From: CAVZLD01 sp964522605
Lineage (GTDB): Bacteria; Planctomycetota; Planctomycetia; Pirellulales; Pirellulaceae
Assembly (NCBI GenBank): GCA_964522605.1
Contig: CAZFWV010000166.1
Span: forward strand, 1 to 13,961
Reading direction: 5' to 3'
DNA: 13,961 bases
The notes beneath the pieces are model-generated. The model searched no databases. It was not told the DNA's origin and saw only the letters and a program-made list of their open reading frames with translations. Shown in pieces: positions 1 through 7,482 of the stretch; positions within the stretch are counted from its first letter, which is position 1; the number at the start of each line of letters is the position of its first letter. A program made the translations under genes and the position numbers.

Positions 1-22
1 CCTGCTTGCCTTCGAGACTCAT
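1..22 (-). CDS. Partial gene, N-terminus only, runs off left edge
   Basis: An ATG at 22-20 on the minus strand opens a frame reading MSLEGKQ before the window ends. It is preceded by a strong Shine-Dalgarno sequence, GGAGGTGA, at 34-27, with seven bases between GGAGG and the ATG. This is the best ribosome binding site in the window, which is why I call a gene from only seven codons. The peptide resembles the N-terminus of many short-chain dehydrogenases (MSLEGK followed by a Rossmann strand), but seven residues cannot establish a family. The ATG overlaps by one base the TGA of a short upstream open frame (96-22), which may be chance. Confidence 0.5.
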
Positions 23-26
23 CACT

Positions 27-34
27 TCACCTCC
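27..34 (-). promoter_or_regulatory. Strong ribosome binding site for left-edge gene
   Basis: Minus-strand GGAGGTGA matches the anti-Shine-Dalgarno sequence over its full length and sits at ideal spacing from the ATG at 22. Most other starts in this window have only weak matches, so it is the main evidence for the truncated gene at the edge. Confidence 0.6.
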
Positions 35-342
35 GTGTCAATGCGTCTTGCTAACGTGATCTGTGATTTGGAATGCAGTAGGCTCGCGTTCACCATCCGT
101 GGCGGGCCAACAACCGACTGACGAGTGCTGCTCCTTATTCTCCGAGAAATCCGGCAAGGGTCATGGATGAATGGACCTTAACACATGCCGGTTTTTGTGC
201 CAAGACGAACTCCGTCCGCGTCACGTTCTGCGACTCGGGGAGCAGCTTCGACGATCCTGTCAAGATCAGAAAACGCAGCAGCGATCGTCGCGCGTGCGTC
301 AGCTCGCGACCTCCTCGACGGCAAGCTTTGAAGGCGTTCCTC

Positions 343-473
343 CCCGTAGGCCGACTTGTCCCAAGTCGGCATCGCAGACGGCAACGTCGATTGGTCGTCG
401 GTCAATGCACACTATCCACGTGCCGACTTGAGACTCCATCAGAGTGCCGACTTGAGACAAGTCGACCTACGGG
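343..473. repeat. Compound palindromic intergenic repeat (REP-like)
   Basis: Two 28-base units, 343-370 and 446-473, are inverted copies of each other at 26 of 28 positions. Each unit is itself a hairpin: in the left unit GCCGACTTG pairs perfectly with CAAGTCGGC across three bases, and in the right unit the same pairing holds at 8 of 9 positions. A partial third copy starts at 420, and its 15 bases GTGCCGACTTGAGAC repeat exactly at 444, a 24-base direct repeat step. The element lies in the 515-base gap after the EpsI-family gene and overlaps no credible gene. The architecture resembles REP/BIME elements; the family is not identified. The structure is seen directly; dispersal elsewhere in the genome is inferred. 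Confidence 0.75.
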
Positions 474-537
474 CGATTTACGCAGTCTCCCGACTGCCGA
501 CGCTCAAGGGAAACCAATTTGCTTGTTCACGCTGCGA

Positions 538-1257
538 TCACAAAACTTCGTTCGAGCCAGTCGCCGACTTCGCCATCAATCGATTGATAGCAGGCACCAG
601 CTGCTGCAGGAAATCTGTCATCGCAGCAGTTGTCGACTCGCCTTCGTCATGCCTTCCGTCGATCAGCAGTTGCAGCTTGAGCAGCGCGGGCTCGCCGCCA
701 TAGGACAACCGCGGCCGGGCCGGGACATCCCACTGTTGTCGGCAGCCGAAACTGTAGGCAACGGAAAAATCCTGCTCACGTCCCGGAGCAGCCTCGTATC
801 GCAGCAACCGAAAGTGGTGCTCCTGGCCGTCGATGGACACCGTCATCGACTGCACATCCAGCAACCGATTGTCGAGCGACTCGTAACAGAGTTCCGGTGG
901 ATGGCGGACCAGTGGGCCGCCCGGACCAACCAGCAGCAGCAGCGTCACGCGGCGGCCAGAATCCGTCTGCTCATAAACGCGGTGCAGATGACCTGCTAGC
1001 TTGAGCGTACGGCAGACGTAGGGTGAAAGCGGTTCGGCGGTCGCCGTGACGGACCAGCCGCCGAGTTCATTCGGCAGTTGATTCACGGCGAGCACCGCCC
1101 GATCGAGCTCCGGCCGGGGACCCCAGCGATTGGAAAAATGCCCCTGAACAATGGCAACCGGCACCGTCAACGTTACCGCGGTGATGATTTTCAACAGGCT
1201 CGATCGCGTCGAAGACTGGTTTTCGATCTCCGCAATGTCGGGCAGGCGGGATTCCAT
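538..1257 (-). CDS. Exosortase-associated EpsI-family protein (DUF3485)
   Basis: A 239-residue protein of the EpsI family, the usual partner of exosortases in PEP-CTERM sorting. It has one N-terminal membrane segment (about residues 22-38) and then an exported domain. The family signature is visible: a GGW near residue 66-68, an RxY-type motif near 93-95, and HPPELCY at 119-125, equivalent to the family's HxPExCY with its conserved Cys. EpsI domains are often fused to the exosortase C-terminus; here the protein is separate but translated from the next start, ten bases after the exosortase-TPR stop, so coupling is likely. The ATG at 1257 is preferred because starts further upstream would lie inside the exosortase gene and give Cys/Arg-rich sequence typical of a wrong frame. 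Its biochemical role is not settled in the family; an accessory role in substrate processing is inferred. Confidence 0.88.
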   Translation of the reverse strand: MESRLPDIAEIENQSSTRSSLLKIITAVTLTVPVAIVQGHFSNRWGPRPELDRAVLAVNQLPNELGGWSVTATAEPLSPYVCRTLKLAGHLHRVYEQTDSGRRVTLLLLVGPGGPLVRHPPELCYESLDNRLLDVQSMTVSIDGQEHHFRLLRYEAAPGREQDFSVAYSFGCRQQWDVPARPRLSYGGEPALLKLQLLIDGRHDEGESTTAAMTDFLQQLVPAINRLMAKSATGSNEVL

Positions 1258-1267
1258 CCGTATCTCA

Positions 1268-4200
1268 TCAAAAACGAAGCTGTCGGTCGAGGTGCTGGAG
1301 CAACAGACGATCCGATGGCAGCAGTGGTAGCAAGTCAACCTCGCGGTTCCGGGCCATACTGAGCGCATAGCGCGCCATCTCGATCTGACCAAGTTCCAGC
1401 CAGGCTTGGGAAAGATGCAGCAACGGCAGTCCATCGGCGGGAGCGTCTGGCAGCATCGCCAGCAGAACGTCGACTGCATTCTGCGGCGCACCCTGACGCA
1501 GATGCAGGACGGCAAGCGTGTCCATCAGCGGTGGCTGCGGACCGGCCTGCTGGATTGCCTTCTTCAGGAGTCGCTGGGCCTCGTGCACTTGCTCCGGGTT
1601 TCCGAAAGCCAAAGCGAGTGCGAGATTATTCTTTGTGCCGACGTGGTCCGGATCATCGTCCAGACATCGGCGGAACAACTCCGCGGCGGTCGCATGATCG
1701 CCACGCATCAGCTGCAAGTTCGCAACGCAGAAACGCAATTCGGTGTCGCGCGGGTGATCGGACAACACTTGCTGGATCACGCGTTGGAAGTCCTGCTCGG
1801 GCAGGACTTCCGCAGGGGAAACAGCCAATGCGGAGATCAATGCACAGGCAGCACGTGATGCCGGCAGCAGATCCGCAGAACGATCGGCAAGGTTCACCGC
1901 GGCACTTGCCTGACCGCTTTGCAGCAAGTGCGCCAGAATCCTCGTCAAAGCGTCCAGCCGTGCGTCGGGCGATGCTGCACGTTCGAGCACGCGACGACTG
2001 AATTGCTCCACCGTTCTTTGCGCCACGACTTCTTGTCCGGGAGCGAACTGAGGTCCGCTGGAAGCGGCTGCCTCCAATTGCAGTTCGAGAGCGGTCAGCA
2101 TCGCGTCGGGCTGTTCTTCGAACACTCGGTAGACCTGCTCTGCCCAATGACGAAGTCGCACATCTGAGTGCAGTTGTGGCTGGTGCTTGCGCAGAAATGC
2201 CGTCAACAGGTCAACATCCAACGGAATATCGTGCGTGGTTGTTTGCAGTTGCGGTAAAGCGTCGGCATACCGTCTGTGCTTCAGGTAGAGTTCTGCCAGA
2301 CGCAATGCATCCTCATTCGTCTTATGCACAATGCCGTCCAGCAACGCGATCGCTTCGCCCTCGTGGTCTCGATTGTCATCGTCGATCTGGGATGCGGCTG
2401 CAATGTGGACTCGAGCCTGCAGACGTCGCACTTGATCACCACTGGATACGTCTGCAGTAGCCGCACCCAGCAATTGTTCCGCCTCGCTGATTGCCTCCCG
2501 CGTACCGCGTTCCAGCAGCAGTTCAATCAGAATCTGAGCCGCACCGGGAGCTTCCGCGTCAAGCTCCAAGGCGCGACGACAGCAGGTTTCTGCCTTGGCA
2601 GGTTCATGTTGCGCAAAATGTTGGGCCGACCGTTGCAGCACAACCAGTTGTTCCGCAACGGGCAACTGTGCGTCGATCAGGTTACACGATTCGTCAAACA
2701 GTTCGTCGGCACGAGTTCGGTTCCCCATGGATTCGTGCAATTGAGCCAGTACAAAGGCACGGTTCAACGGCGAGATTTCCTGATGCTCGGCCAAGTCGGT
2801 CAGCACTTGTTGTGAGCCAACCGGATCTGACTTCACGGCGATCAGGAAGCGGAAGTAGGCGGCCCAGGCACGCGTGTTGTTCGGTTCCCATTCGACCGCT
2901 TGGGCGAAGGCGCGTTCCGCACGCTCCAATCGATCCGCTTCCTTCGTGGATTCTGGCATGGCGGTTAACACCAGGGTGCGACCCAGACGCAAGGCGGATT
3001 CGGCCCGCGATGTTCGGGCGACAGCCGCCTCGGCCAGCCGAATGGCTTCCTCCGCCGATTCGCCAGGCCAGCCAAGCAGAACCGGATCGATGACCTGGTC
3101 GCTCGCCGCAAGATAGGTTCGAACTTCGCGCACATACCGCTGTGCCCTCGCGGTCTGTCCCAATTCGTTGAGCAACCCAATCAGGTCGACCGCTAAAGAA
3201 ACGCTGGGCAGGTCCGATTGCCAGGCTTCCTCGTAATTCGCGACGGCCCCCCAGAGCCGTCCTCGACAGGCGGCAACGTGTCCGGCAACAATCCGCGTTG
3301 ATCGTCGCTGCGGATGCAGTCGCTCCAGGTTCTGAGCCAGTTCAGCCGCCTGGGTGATTTCCGCAGACTCAGGATCTCCTGCCGAAGAACGTGCAAGCAT
3401 CTGTTCGATCCGAGAGGTCTGCCAACGAGGTCCCAGTTCTCCTTCCATCATCCGCAGCTTGGCCTCGCACTTTTCCAGCAATGGCCAGTCTTGCAGACAG
3501 AGCGCCAAGTAACTCAATGTGTCGACAATGCGGATGTCGGTCGGTGCCGATCCACTGGCTTCTTCCAATAGACTTCGGGCAATATCCCAATGGCCGGATT
3601 GCATCTCCAACTGGGCCAGCCTTAACTGAATCACCGGCTTCGCGATGTTCGTCTCTGTCTCGAGCGCGCTTCGTAGCAAATCGACCGCCTCGGGCAGACA
3701 ATCGAGTTGGCACAGAACTTGCGCCTGCAGCAGGATCGAATTGGTAGGATCACCGGTTTCGGTGACGAGTCGGGCCGTTTCCAGGGCCGCCTGACGTTGG
3801 CCGAGTCGTGCCTGAGTCAGCGCCAGAGACCGGCGGATGAGTGGCGATCGTGGCAACTGGGTAAGACTATCAGACAACAAGGCGAGCGCTTGCTGGTCTT
3901 GTCCGTTGATCTGCAGTTGTTGGGCCTCGAGGATCACGACGCGATCAAGTCGATCTGCCGCAGCCGGTCGTGCCGCAGCGGTTGCTCGCAAGAATGGGGT
4001 CCAGTCGCGCTGCGCGGTCGGCAACAGCAACTGTTGTCGCAGGGAGGTGCTGGCCGCTTGTATCCAGGCGGTGACTGGATCGTCGCCATCCTCAGCCAAC
4101 TCTTCGTATCCTTGGATTGCCTCGTCCAGGTTGCCCAACGACTCGTTTTGCTCGGCAACGACCCAGCGGTATTCCAGCTGCCACATCTCGTCCAGCGAAG

Positions 4201-6436
4201 CGGCGCGTTCGTAGGCGGCCGCAGCCGATCGCCAGTCCCCGGCCATGCGATGGTATTGCCCCACATTCACCCACGACTGTGCGACGTACTCCGGAAACTC
4301 CCGAACGAAATCGCGACTCAAAGGTGCCAAGCCGTCCGCCAGCAATTTTGCTGCATCGGCAAACTGGTTTCTCTTTGCAAGTCGCCAGGCATCGACGTGC
4401 AGAAGTTGTACGCGGTACGTTGTCAGAGTGGGTTCTGAGTATTGCGGAAGCATTTCTTCGACTCGTTGCCGATACGCGTCCGCCTCGTCTGCGCGCCCCA
4501 ATTCGACGAGTTGCTCAATGAGGGGGAAGATCAGTCTGGCATCCGCCTCGCCCCGCTCCGCGAGCCCTTGTTCCAGCACCTCGACGGCTCGCTGGCGTTC
4601 GTTTTTTGACTGGCCGGAGGCCAGGATCTCGCTGATTGCCAGGTAGGGCCGAAGGTCCTGCGGATCGATCTGCCGCGCCGCTTCGAAGTAGGCGAGCCCT
4701 TGCTGCAGGTCGCCACGTTCCCGAAAGTGCTCCGCGGCCGCAATCAGAATCGGGACGTTGCGCTGCTCGGCGCATCGATCCAGACGAACGGCCTGTTCCA
4801 GATCCGCATCGATCGATCCATTGAGCTCCACATCGGCCCCTTCCGGTCGGTGGTAGCGGTGCCGGTACAGATATCGGGCGAGCCAGGCTTCGGCAGAATC
4901 CGGCAGTTGGAGAGCGAGATCTTCGATGATCTGATCGGCGATCAAGTTGCGCTCTTCTGCGGAAGGCAGTTCGAGTTGTTCTCGGTACAAAACAGCGAGT
5001 CGAAACGCGTGTTCGACGTGATGCGGATCTGCCTGCCGGGCGAACTGCAGCGCATCAACCACCTGGTTCCAGCTGTAGGCAGAGGTAGCGTCGGGCTGAT
5101 TCAATGCGTTGTACAGCGCCTGGGCACGGTAACGCGCTGTCCGCCGACGAATCGCCGCGTTTGCGGGGTCGGCCACCAGAGGGTGTGCGAGGATCGCCTC
5201 CGTTGTCTCGATGACCTGGTCGTACTCGCGCAGTTGAAAAGCAAGCTCCACAAGAGAGTCAGCAAAGCCCAGTTCATCGGGGTGCGTCTCCCACGCTTTC
5301 CGCAGAACGGCCATGGCTCGTCGCTGTCCGGCGGGTGTCGACGCAGTCTGTGTGATTGCGCGCGCTAGCCGCTGCTGAACCTGGGCATCGTCGCCGGCCA
5401 GTCGCAAGTACTGCTCCAGGTAGGTCGTTGCCGAGTCCCATCGCCCGGATCGTTCACAGATCTGGGCCGTCTGCAGCAATGAGTGCTCCATCCGTCGCAT
5501 CTGGGATCGGTGAACGACCACACCGACGAGCGCAATCATGACCAGCAGCAGGGGCCACGCGGCCAATTTCCGCACAAAAGACGACCGCTGCTGTTGAAGC
5601 GCGCCGTAGGTTTGGCGAACCAGAATGAAGATGACACCAAACGAGACCACGGCGCACAGAACCATCACGACTCCCGACAGGTCGTGGGCAAACTGCCGCG
5701 CAAGTGATGTCGAGGCCCATTGGCCAAGTAAACCGGTGGTGACGATGCGCACCACATTGGCAAAAATTGCCACCGGTGCCACCAGGGCAATCACCAGCAC
5801 GGCTTGCCGGCGGTGGTTTGGAGTCAACAGAAGGAACGCCACGGCCAGTGCGGCAGTCCCCATGAACATTCGCAGTCCGCTGCACGCATGCTCGATCTCC
5901 AGCTGTTGAGTACCGATCAGGATCGTGGTGCCGGAAACGACGGCCGGCTGTCCGAGGACTTGCAGAGTCCAGGCACTCATGGCGGTCGCTTGTCGCTGAA
6001 GTGGAATACTGAGTGTTTGTTCGATCCGCGCCGGCAAGGGTGCGGCAAACCAGAGGAAGGCGATGGCCGGGGCCGCCCAGCGAAGACAACTCCCACCAGC
6101 CAACAGCCAGACCAGACCCGCGATCCACACGGGAATCGACCAGACTTCAAGTTCCGGTACGTAATACCGCGCCGATAACAGTCGCAGCAGGCTCGCCAAT
6201 CCCATCAAGAGCAAGCCACCCAGGTCACGCCAGCTCGCGGCGGTGACCGGTGGCCAACCTCGCCGCCAGAGGATAGCGACGGCGATTGGTAAGACCAAAA
6301 AGCCGTGCGTGTAGTCGGGATCCGACCGCCAAGTCTGCACAACACGGCAGAGTGTCGGCCAGTACGCCCAGAGGAACAGGAGGGTCAGGGGCAGTCCGAC
6401 CGCCCAACGCCGTCGAATTGAGTGTTGCCATGTCAT
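1268..6436 (-). CDS. Exosortase fused to a very long TPR domain
   Basis: A 1722-residue protein. Residues 1-275 are an exosortase, the membrane enzyme thought to cleave PEP-CTERM tails and pass proteins to the cell surface. They hold about eight hydrophobic segments, the DYTHGFLVLP motif (41-50), EIEHACSGLRM with the likely catalytic Cys185, ANVVRI with Arg230, and FAHDLSG with His251, the proposed Cys-Arg-His set. A further membrane segment (about 291-309) leads into about 1400 residues of helical TPR repeats, clearest near the end, probably on the outer face of the membrane. Typical exosortases are 250-500 residues, so the fusion is unusual in size. The ATG at 6436 is chosen because the longer TTG start at 6553 would translate the hairpin at 6469-6543 into an Arg-rich tail. 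The EpsI-family gene follows and a PEP-CTERM substrate precedes. The exosortase call is firm; the TPR role (scaffold or substrate recruitment) is inferred. Confidence 0.93.
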   Translation of the reverse strand: MTWQHSIRRRWAVGLPLTLLFLWAYWPTLCRVVQTWRSDPDYTHGFLVLPIAVAILWRRGWPPVTAASWRDLGGLLLMGLASLLRLLSARYYVPELEVWSIPVWIAGLVWLLAGGSCLRWAAPAIAFLWFAAPLPARIEQTLSIPLQRQATAMSAWTLQVLGQPAVVSGTTILIGTQQLEIEHACSGLRMFMGTAALAVAFLLLTPNHRRQAVLVIALVAPVAIFANVVRIVTTGLLGQWASTSLARQFAHDLSGVVMVLCAVVSFGVIFILVRQTYGALQQQRSSFVRKLAAWPLLLVMIALVGVVVHRSQMRRMEHSLLQTAQICERSGRWDSATTYLEQYLRLAGDDAQVQQRLARAITQTASTPAGQRRAMAVLRKAWETHPDELGFADSLVELAFQLREYDQVIETTEAILAHPLVADPANAAIRRRTARYRAQALYNALNQPDATSAYSWNQVVDALQFARQADPHHVEHAFRLAVLYREQLELPSAEERNLIADQIIEDLALQLPDSAEAWLARYLYRHRYHRPEGADVELNGSIDADLEQAVRLDRCAEQRNVPILIAAAEHFRERGDLQQGLAYFEAARQIDPQDLRPYLAISEILASGQSKNERQRAVEVLEQGLAERGEADARLIFPLIEQLVELGRADEADAYRQRVEEMLPQYSEPTLTTYRVQLLHVDAWRLAKRNQFADAAKLLADGLAPLSRDFVREFPEYVAQSWVNVGQYHRMAGDWRSAAAAYERAASLDEMWQLEYRWVVAEQNESLGNLDEAIQGYEELAEDGDDPVTAWIQAASTSLRQQLLLPTAQRDWTPFLRATAAARPAAADRLDRVVILEAQQLQINGQDQQALALLSDSLTQLPRSPLIRRSLALTQARLGQRQAALETARLVTETGDPTNSILLQAQVLCQLDCLPEAVDLLRSALETETNIAKPVIQLRLAQLEMQSGHWDIARSLLEEASGSAPTDIRIVDTLSYLALCLQDWPLLEKCEAKLRMMEGELGPRWQTSRIEQMLARSSAGDPESAEITQAAELAQNLERLHPQRRSTRIVAGHVAACRGRLWGAVANYEEAWQSDLPSVSLAVDLIGLLNELGQTARAQRYVREVRTYLAASDQVIDPVLLGWPGESAEEAIRLAEAAVARTSRAESALRLGRTLVLTAMPESTKEADRLERAERAFAQAVEWEPNNTRAWAAYFRFLIAVKSDPVGSQQVLTDLAEHQEISPLNRAFVLAQLHESMGNRTRADELFDESCNLIDAQLPVAEQLVVLQRSAQHFAQHEPAKAETCCRRALELDAEAPGAAQILIELLLERGTREAISEAEQLLGAATADVSSGDQVRRLQARVHIAAASQIDDDNRDHEGEAIALLDGIVHKTNEDALRLAELYLKHRRYADALPQLQTTTHDIPLDVDLLTAFLRKHQPQLHSDVRLRHWAEQVYRVFEEQPDAMLTALELQLEAAASSGPQFAPGQEVVAQRTVEQFSRRVLERAASPDARLDALTRILAHLLQSGQASAAVNLADRSADLLPASRAACALISALAVSPAEVLPEQDFQRVIQQVLSDHPRDTELRFCVANLQLMRGDHATAAELFRRCLDDDPDHVGTKNNLALALAFGNPEQVHEAQRLLKKAIQQAGPQPPLMDTLAVLHLRQGAPQNAVDVLLAMLPDAPADGLPLLHLSQAWLELGQIEMARYALSMARNREVDLLPLLPSDRLLLQHLDRQLRF

Positions 6437-6468
6437 GCCCAACTCTAGAGCGCATTTCACCACCGATT

Positions 6469-6543
6469 CTCGTTTAACGGCAAGCCGAAGGCGTCCGTGG
6501 GGATGAAGCGAAAGCCGACGCCTTCGGCTTGCCGTTAAACGAG
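6469..6543. repeat. 27-bp perfect inverted repeat (long hairpin)
   Basis: Arms 6469-6495 and 6517-6543 are exact reverse complements over 27 bases, enclosing a 21-base loop. The arm contains TTAACGGCAAGCCGAAGGCG. It sits 77 bases after the stop of the PEP-CTERM gene and 32 bases before the exosortase-TPR start, all on the minus strand. No run of T follows on either strand, so it is not a canonical intrinsic terminator. It could still be a partial terminator, a mRNA-stabilising 3' structure for the substrate transcript, or a dispersed miniature repeat. The inverted repeat is seen directly; function is inferred. Confidence 0.85.
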
Positions 6544-6620
6544 TTGCGCGCAATCGCCGTCAATCGGAGACCGCAGGCCTGACTTTCCCCGGAGGCAGAG
6601 GGAGGTTTTGAGATGTGCTC

Positions 6621-7151
6621 TTAGCGTTTGGGCCGACGTGTAACGGCTAATAGCAAGGCGCCGATCGCTCCCCACAGAAAGGCCGATGTGGGCTCCGGAA
6701 CCACGCTGGGGCCGCCACCCGGTCCGGGTGGGTCTCCTCCGCCTGGCGGCGGATCCTGCGGGCCCGGGCCCGGACCAACCGGTGGCTTCCCGTTCGTCGG
6801 TGGGGCACCACCGCCCGATGGATCGGGTGTCTGCGGAGGCCCGGGCGGACGACTCCAGTTCCCGGGAGGCCCTCCATTCAGACCAACCCCGTTGGTGCCG
6901 GCCCAGCCGCCATTCCATAGTCCCGGATCCCACCAATTCACTTCCAATAGGTCCCGACCGCGCCCCGTGAACGGATGACGGCGTGGAACGACTTCGGCGA
7001 TTGCTCCGGGACCCTGATAGGTCGTCGAAACAACAAACATGAACGGCTGGCGATCCGGTCGCGGCGACTCCCCGGAATACCGGAGACAAATATCACCCCA
7101 ACATGTGCCGCAAAACCCCAGAATGACGGTGAAAATGGCGAGCTTCTTCAT
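6621..7151 (-). CDS. Small secreted protein with PEP-CTERM sorting signal
   Basis: A 176-residue exported protein. Residues 1-19 form a signal peptide (KK, then a hydrophobic core, with likely cleavage after CWG). Residues 20-92 are a short unique region containing an aromatic NWWDPGLWNGGW patch. Residues 93-149 are almost entirely Pro and Gly with a few Asp, Gln and Thr, a low-complexity flexible linker. The C-terminus is a classic PEP-CTERM tail: VPEPTS at 151-156, a hydrophobic helix to about 170, and the basic end RRPKR. It is therefore a predicted substrate of the exosortase encoded next on the same strand. The unique domain is not recognised, so its cell-surface function is unknown. The ATG at 7151 gives the only sensible signal peptide; the ribosome binding site is weak. 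The long hairpin at 6469-6543 separates it from the exosortase gene and may allow higher expression of substrate than enzyme. Confidence 0.88.
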   Translation of the reverse strand: MKKLAIFTVILGFCGTCWGDICLRYSGESPRPDRQPFMFVVSTTYQGPGAIAEVVPRRHPFTGRGRDLLEVNWWDPGLWNGGWAGTNGVGLNGGPPGNWSRPPGPPQTPDPSGGGAPPTNGKPPVGPGPGPQDPPPGGGDPPGPGGGPSVVPEPTSAFLWGAIGALLLAVTRRPKR

Positions 7152-7482
7152 GAGAATCTGGTCGATTTACTGGGATGCAATTGGACCAAGGCAACAGACA
7201 ACAACGCTGCCCGATGGCACCCACCTGTTGCCCTGGAAGTTGTGTCGCTTGGGTGACGCGCAACTTCAGGATCTGTCCCTCAGGTCAACGCCCGAAATGG
7301 ATGCCTTCAATTCCAGTCTAGTTGCCATCCAGCGCAAATCAGCCCTTCTTCGGCAACGATTACCGAAGAATCCGTCGACAACGATCGTAGGGACCAGTGG
7401 CAATAGGGTCCAAGACATGAAGCGTGGCTCAACCGTGATTCCGATCCGGCTCGTTTGAAGAAAATCTCGGCACGAGGACCGA
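7152..7482. other. 331-base spacer between sppA and PEP-CTERM gene
   Basis: No supported gene lies here. On the minus strand it spans the 3' end of sppA and presumably the promoter and leader of the sorting locus. Two stem-loops are visible. One pairs 7190-7197 with 7225-7232 (GGCAACAG with CTGTTGCC, 27-base loop) and lies 38 bases upstream of the PEP-CTERM start. The other pairs 7346-7353 with 7363-7370 (TTCTTCGG with CCGAAGAA, 9-base loop) and is not followed by a T run. I could not identify a convincing -10/-35 pair. Confidence 0.45.

Larger units (their letters stand above)
23..537. other. Non-coding gap between EpsI-family gene and left-edge gene
   Basis: Apart from the palindromic repeat at 343-473 and the upstream region of the left-edge gene, I see no supported gene here. 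Open frames exist on both strands but lack starts, ribosome binding sites and recognisable protein sequence. The minus-strand frame 405-178 runs straight through the palindromic repeat. A 24-codon frame (ATG at 96, TGA at 24-22) abuts the left-edge gene and is discussed as a finding. Confidence 0.5.

Noticed and set aside
178..405. 75-codon minus-strand frame in the 515-base gap
   Set aside because: It starts at a TTG without a ribosome binding site and translates straight through the left palindromic unit; no recognisable protein.
163..999. 278-codon plus-strand open frame at the left end
   Set aside because: It covers the palindromic repeat and runs antisense to the EpsI-family gene. The peptide is rich in Arg, Ser and Gln with no domain, and the opposite strand has a clear family match.
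1258..1515. 86-codon upstream extension of the EpsI-family gene
   Set aside because: It lies inside the exosortase-TPR gene and gives Cys- and Arg-rich sequence typical of an out-of-frame reading.
6437..6553. 39-codon N-terminal extension of the exosortase from a TTG
   Set aside because: It translates the long hairpin into an Arg-rich stretch; the ATG at 6436 gives a normal exosortase N-terminus.
7215..7231. Sigma-54-like TGGCAC...TTGC on the plus strand
   Set aside because: The GG and GC pairs are 12 bases apart rather than 10, and no plus-strand gene follows.
7039..7458. 139-codon plus-strand frame across the sppA/PEP-CTERM spacer
   Set aside because: It begins antisense inside the PEP-CTERM gene, has no ribosome binding site and no recognisable protein features.
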